Positions 6,001 to 6,176 of a stretch of 6,176 bases of DNA are shown here, in pieces. The notes below the pieces were generated by a model. It made no database searches and was not told the DNA's origin. It saw only the letters and a program-made list of their open reading frames with translations. The DNA is from an uncultured Lachnospiraceae bacterium (GTDB lineage Bacteria > Bacillota > Clostridia > Lachnospirales > Lachnospiraceae): positions 1-6,176 of the forward strand of contig CANSYV010000094.1 of assembly GCA_947651335.1 (NCBI GenBank). Direction: 5' to 3'. The stretch's first letter is position 1. Each line of letters opens with the position of its first letter. Both the position numbers and the translations under genes were made by a program.

Positions 6001-6176
6001 ACGGAGGTGAGGAATGGCAACGGTATTTGATGCGACCAAAATTCAAAGGCAATACACTTATACTTGAATTATCTGATTTTGGATATGAAAACTATTTTGT
6101 TGAATGTGCATATCACTTTAATAAACATGAAGGTAAGTATGCTCTTTCTATGTGGTTAAATCGTAATGATATTGAA
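5988..6176 (+). CDS. Hypothetical protein, partial (runs off window end)
   Basis: This frame is open from ATG 5988 to the window edge (63 codons). It is protein-like from about 6030 on, reading MRPKFKGNTLILELSDFGYE at 6030-6089 and continuing with many Tyr, Phe, Asn and Glu residues. I do not recognise the family. Its start is uncertain. ATG 5988 has no ribosome binding site and would be almost leaderless. ATG 6030 lies 19 nt beyond the GGAGGTGA site, too far for ordinary initiation. The best start signals (6014) belong to another frame, so a +1 shift or a recombination joint near 6030-6040 is possible. The last 136 bases are only about 27% GC by hand count, against about half for the operon, which suggests acquired DNA. 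Confidence 0.5.
   Translation, partial: MKIQYGGEEWQRYLMRPKFKGNTLILELSDFGYENYFVECAYHFNKHEGKYALSMWLNRNDIE
6014..6067 (+). CDS. Very short ORF (17 codons) with strong start signals; possibly a truncated gene start
   Basis: GGAGGTGA (6003-6010), nearly the full anti-Shine-Dalgarno match, lies just upstream of ATG 6014 (6 nt from the GGAGG core). With the promoter at 5950-5978 this makes a well-formed gene start. The frame reads MATVFDATKIQRQYTYT and stops at TGA 6065-6067. Its opening MATVFDATK resembles, from memory, the N terminus of Panacea/DUF4065 (GepA-like) proteins, which often begin with a similar VFDVAKYIL stretch; this rests on few residues. The abrupt stop and the open overlapping frame suggest either a leader peptide, a frameshifted gene, or an old gene start joined to foreign DNA. 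Confidence 0.35.
   Translation: MATVFDATKIQRQYTYT

Overview
The window reads as a core housekeeping operon of a Gram-positive anaerobe, most likely a clostridial Lachnospiraceae-type genome. This is inferred from the tRNA-Phe T-box leader, the strong GGAGG-type ribosome binding sites, the Firmicutes-type PheS/PheT/QueA sequences and coding DNA of roughly 50% GC set against AT-rich spacers. I cannot name the genus.

Layout. Positions 1-217 are AT-rich and hold no gene I can support. A sigma-A-type promoter (TTGACA at 218-223, extended -10 TACTAT at 242-247) starts a leader of about 395 nt. This leader is a T-box riboswitch. By hand I can pair its stem I (287-419), its distal loop, a UUC (Phe) specifier at 397-399, the T-box sequence (597-610), an antiterminator and a competing terminator (622-649). 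A long imperfect hairpin (655-714) follows, just ahead of the pheS ribosome binding site. Then come four tightly packed genes on the + strand: pheS (735-1760), pheT (1775-4192), a histidine-phosphatase-family gene (4201-4809) and queA (4796-5821). A strong intrinsic terminator (5852-5895) ends the unit.

Downstream the character changes. A new promoter (5950-5978) carries a perfect 12-bp palindrome over its -10 element. An excellent ribosome binding site leads into a 17-codon reading frame (6014-6067). A different, very AT-rich frame overlaps it and runs off the window end (5988 or 6030 to 6176). This looks like the edge of an accessory segment or a rearranged gene start.

How the genes work together. 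PheS and PheT form the alpha2beta2 phenylalanyl-tRNA synthetase. Uncharged tRNA-Phe is expected to bind the T-box and allow transcription into the operon. The phosphatase and QueA appear to be co-transcribed and translationally coupled, so a tRNA-modification enzyme for Tyr/His/Asn/Asp tRNAs would be placed under phenylalanine control.

I see no wholly new system. The points most worth a second look are an extra hairpin inserted opposite the T-box specifier, the second hairpin before pheS, the linkage of queA to a Phe T-box, and the operator-like palindrome with two overlapping frames at the right end.
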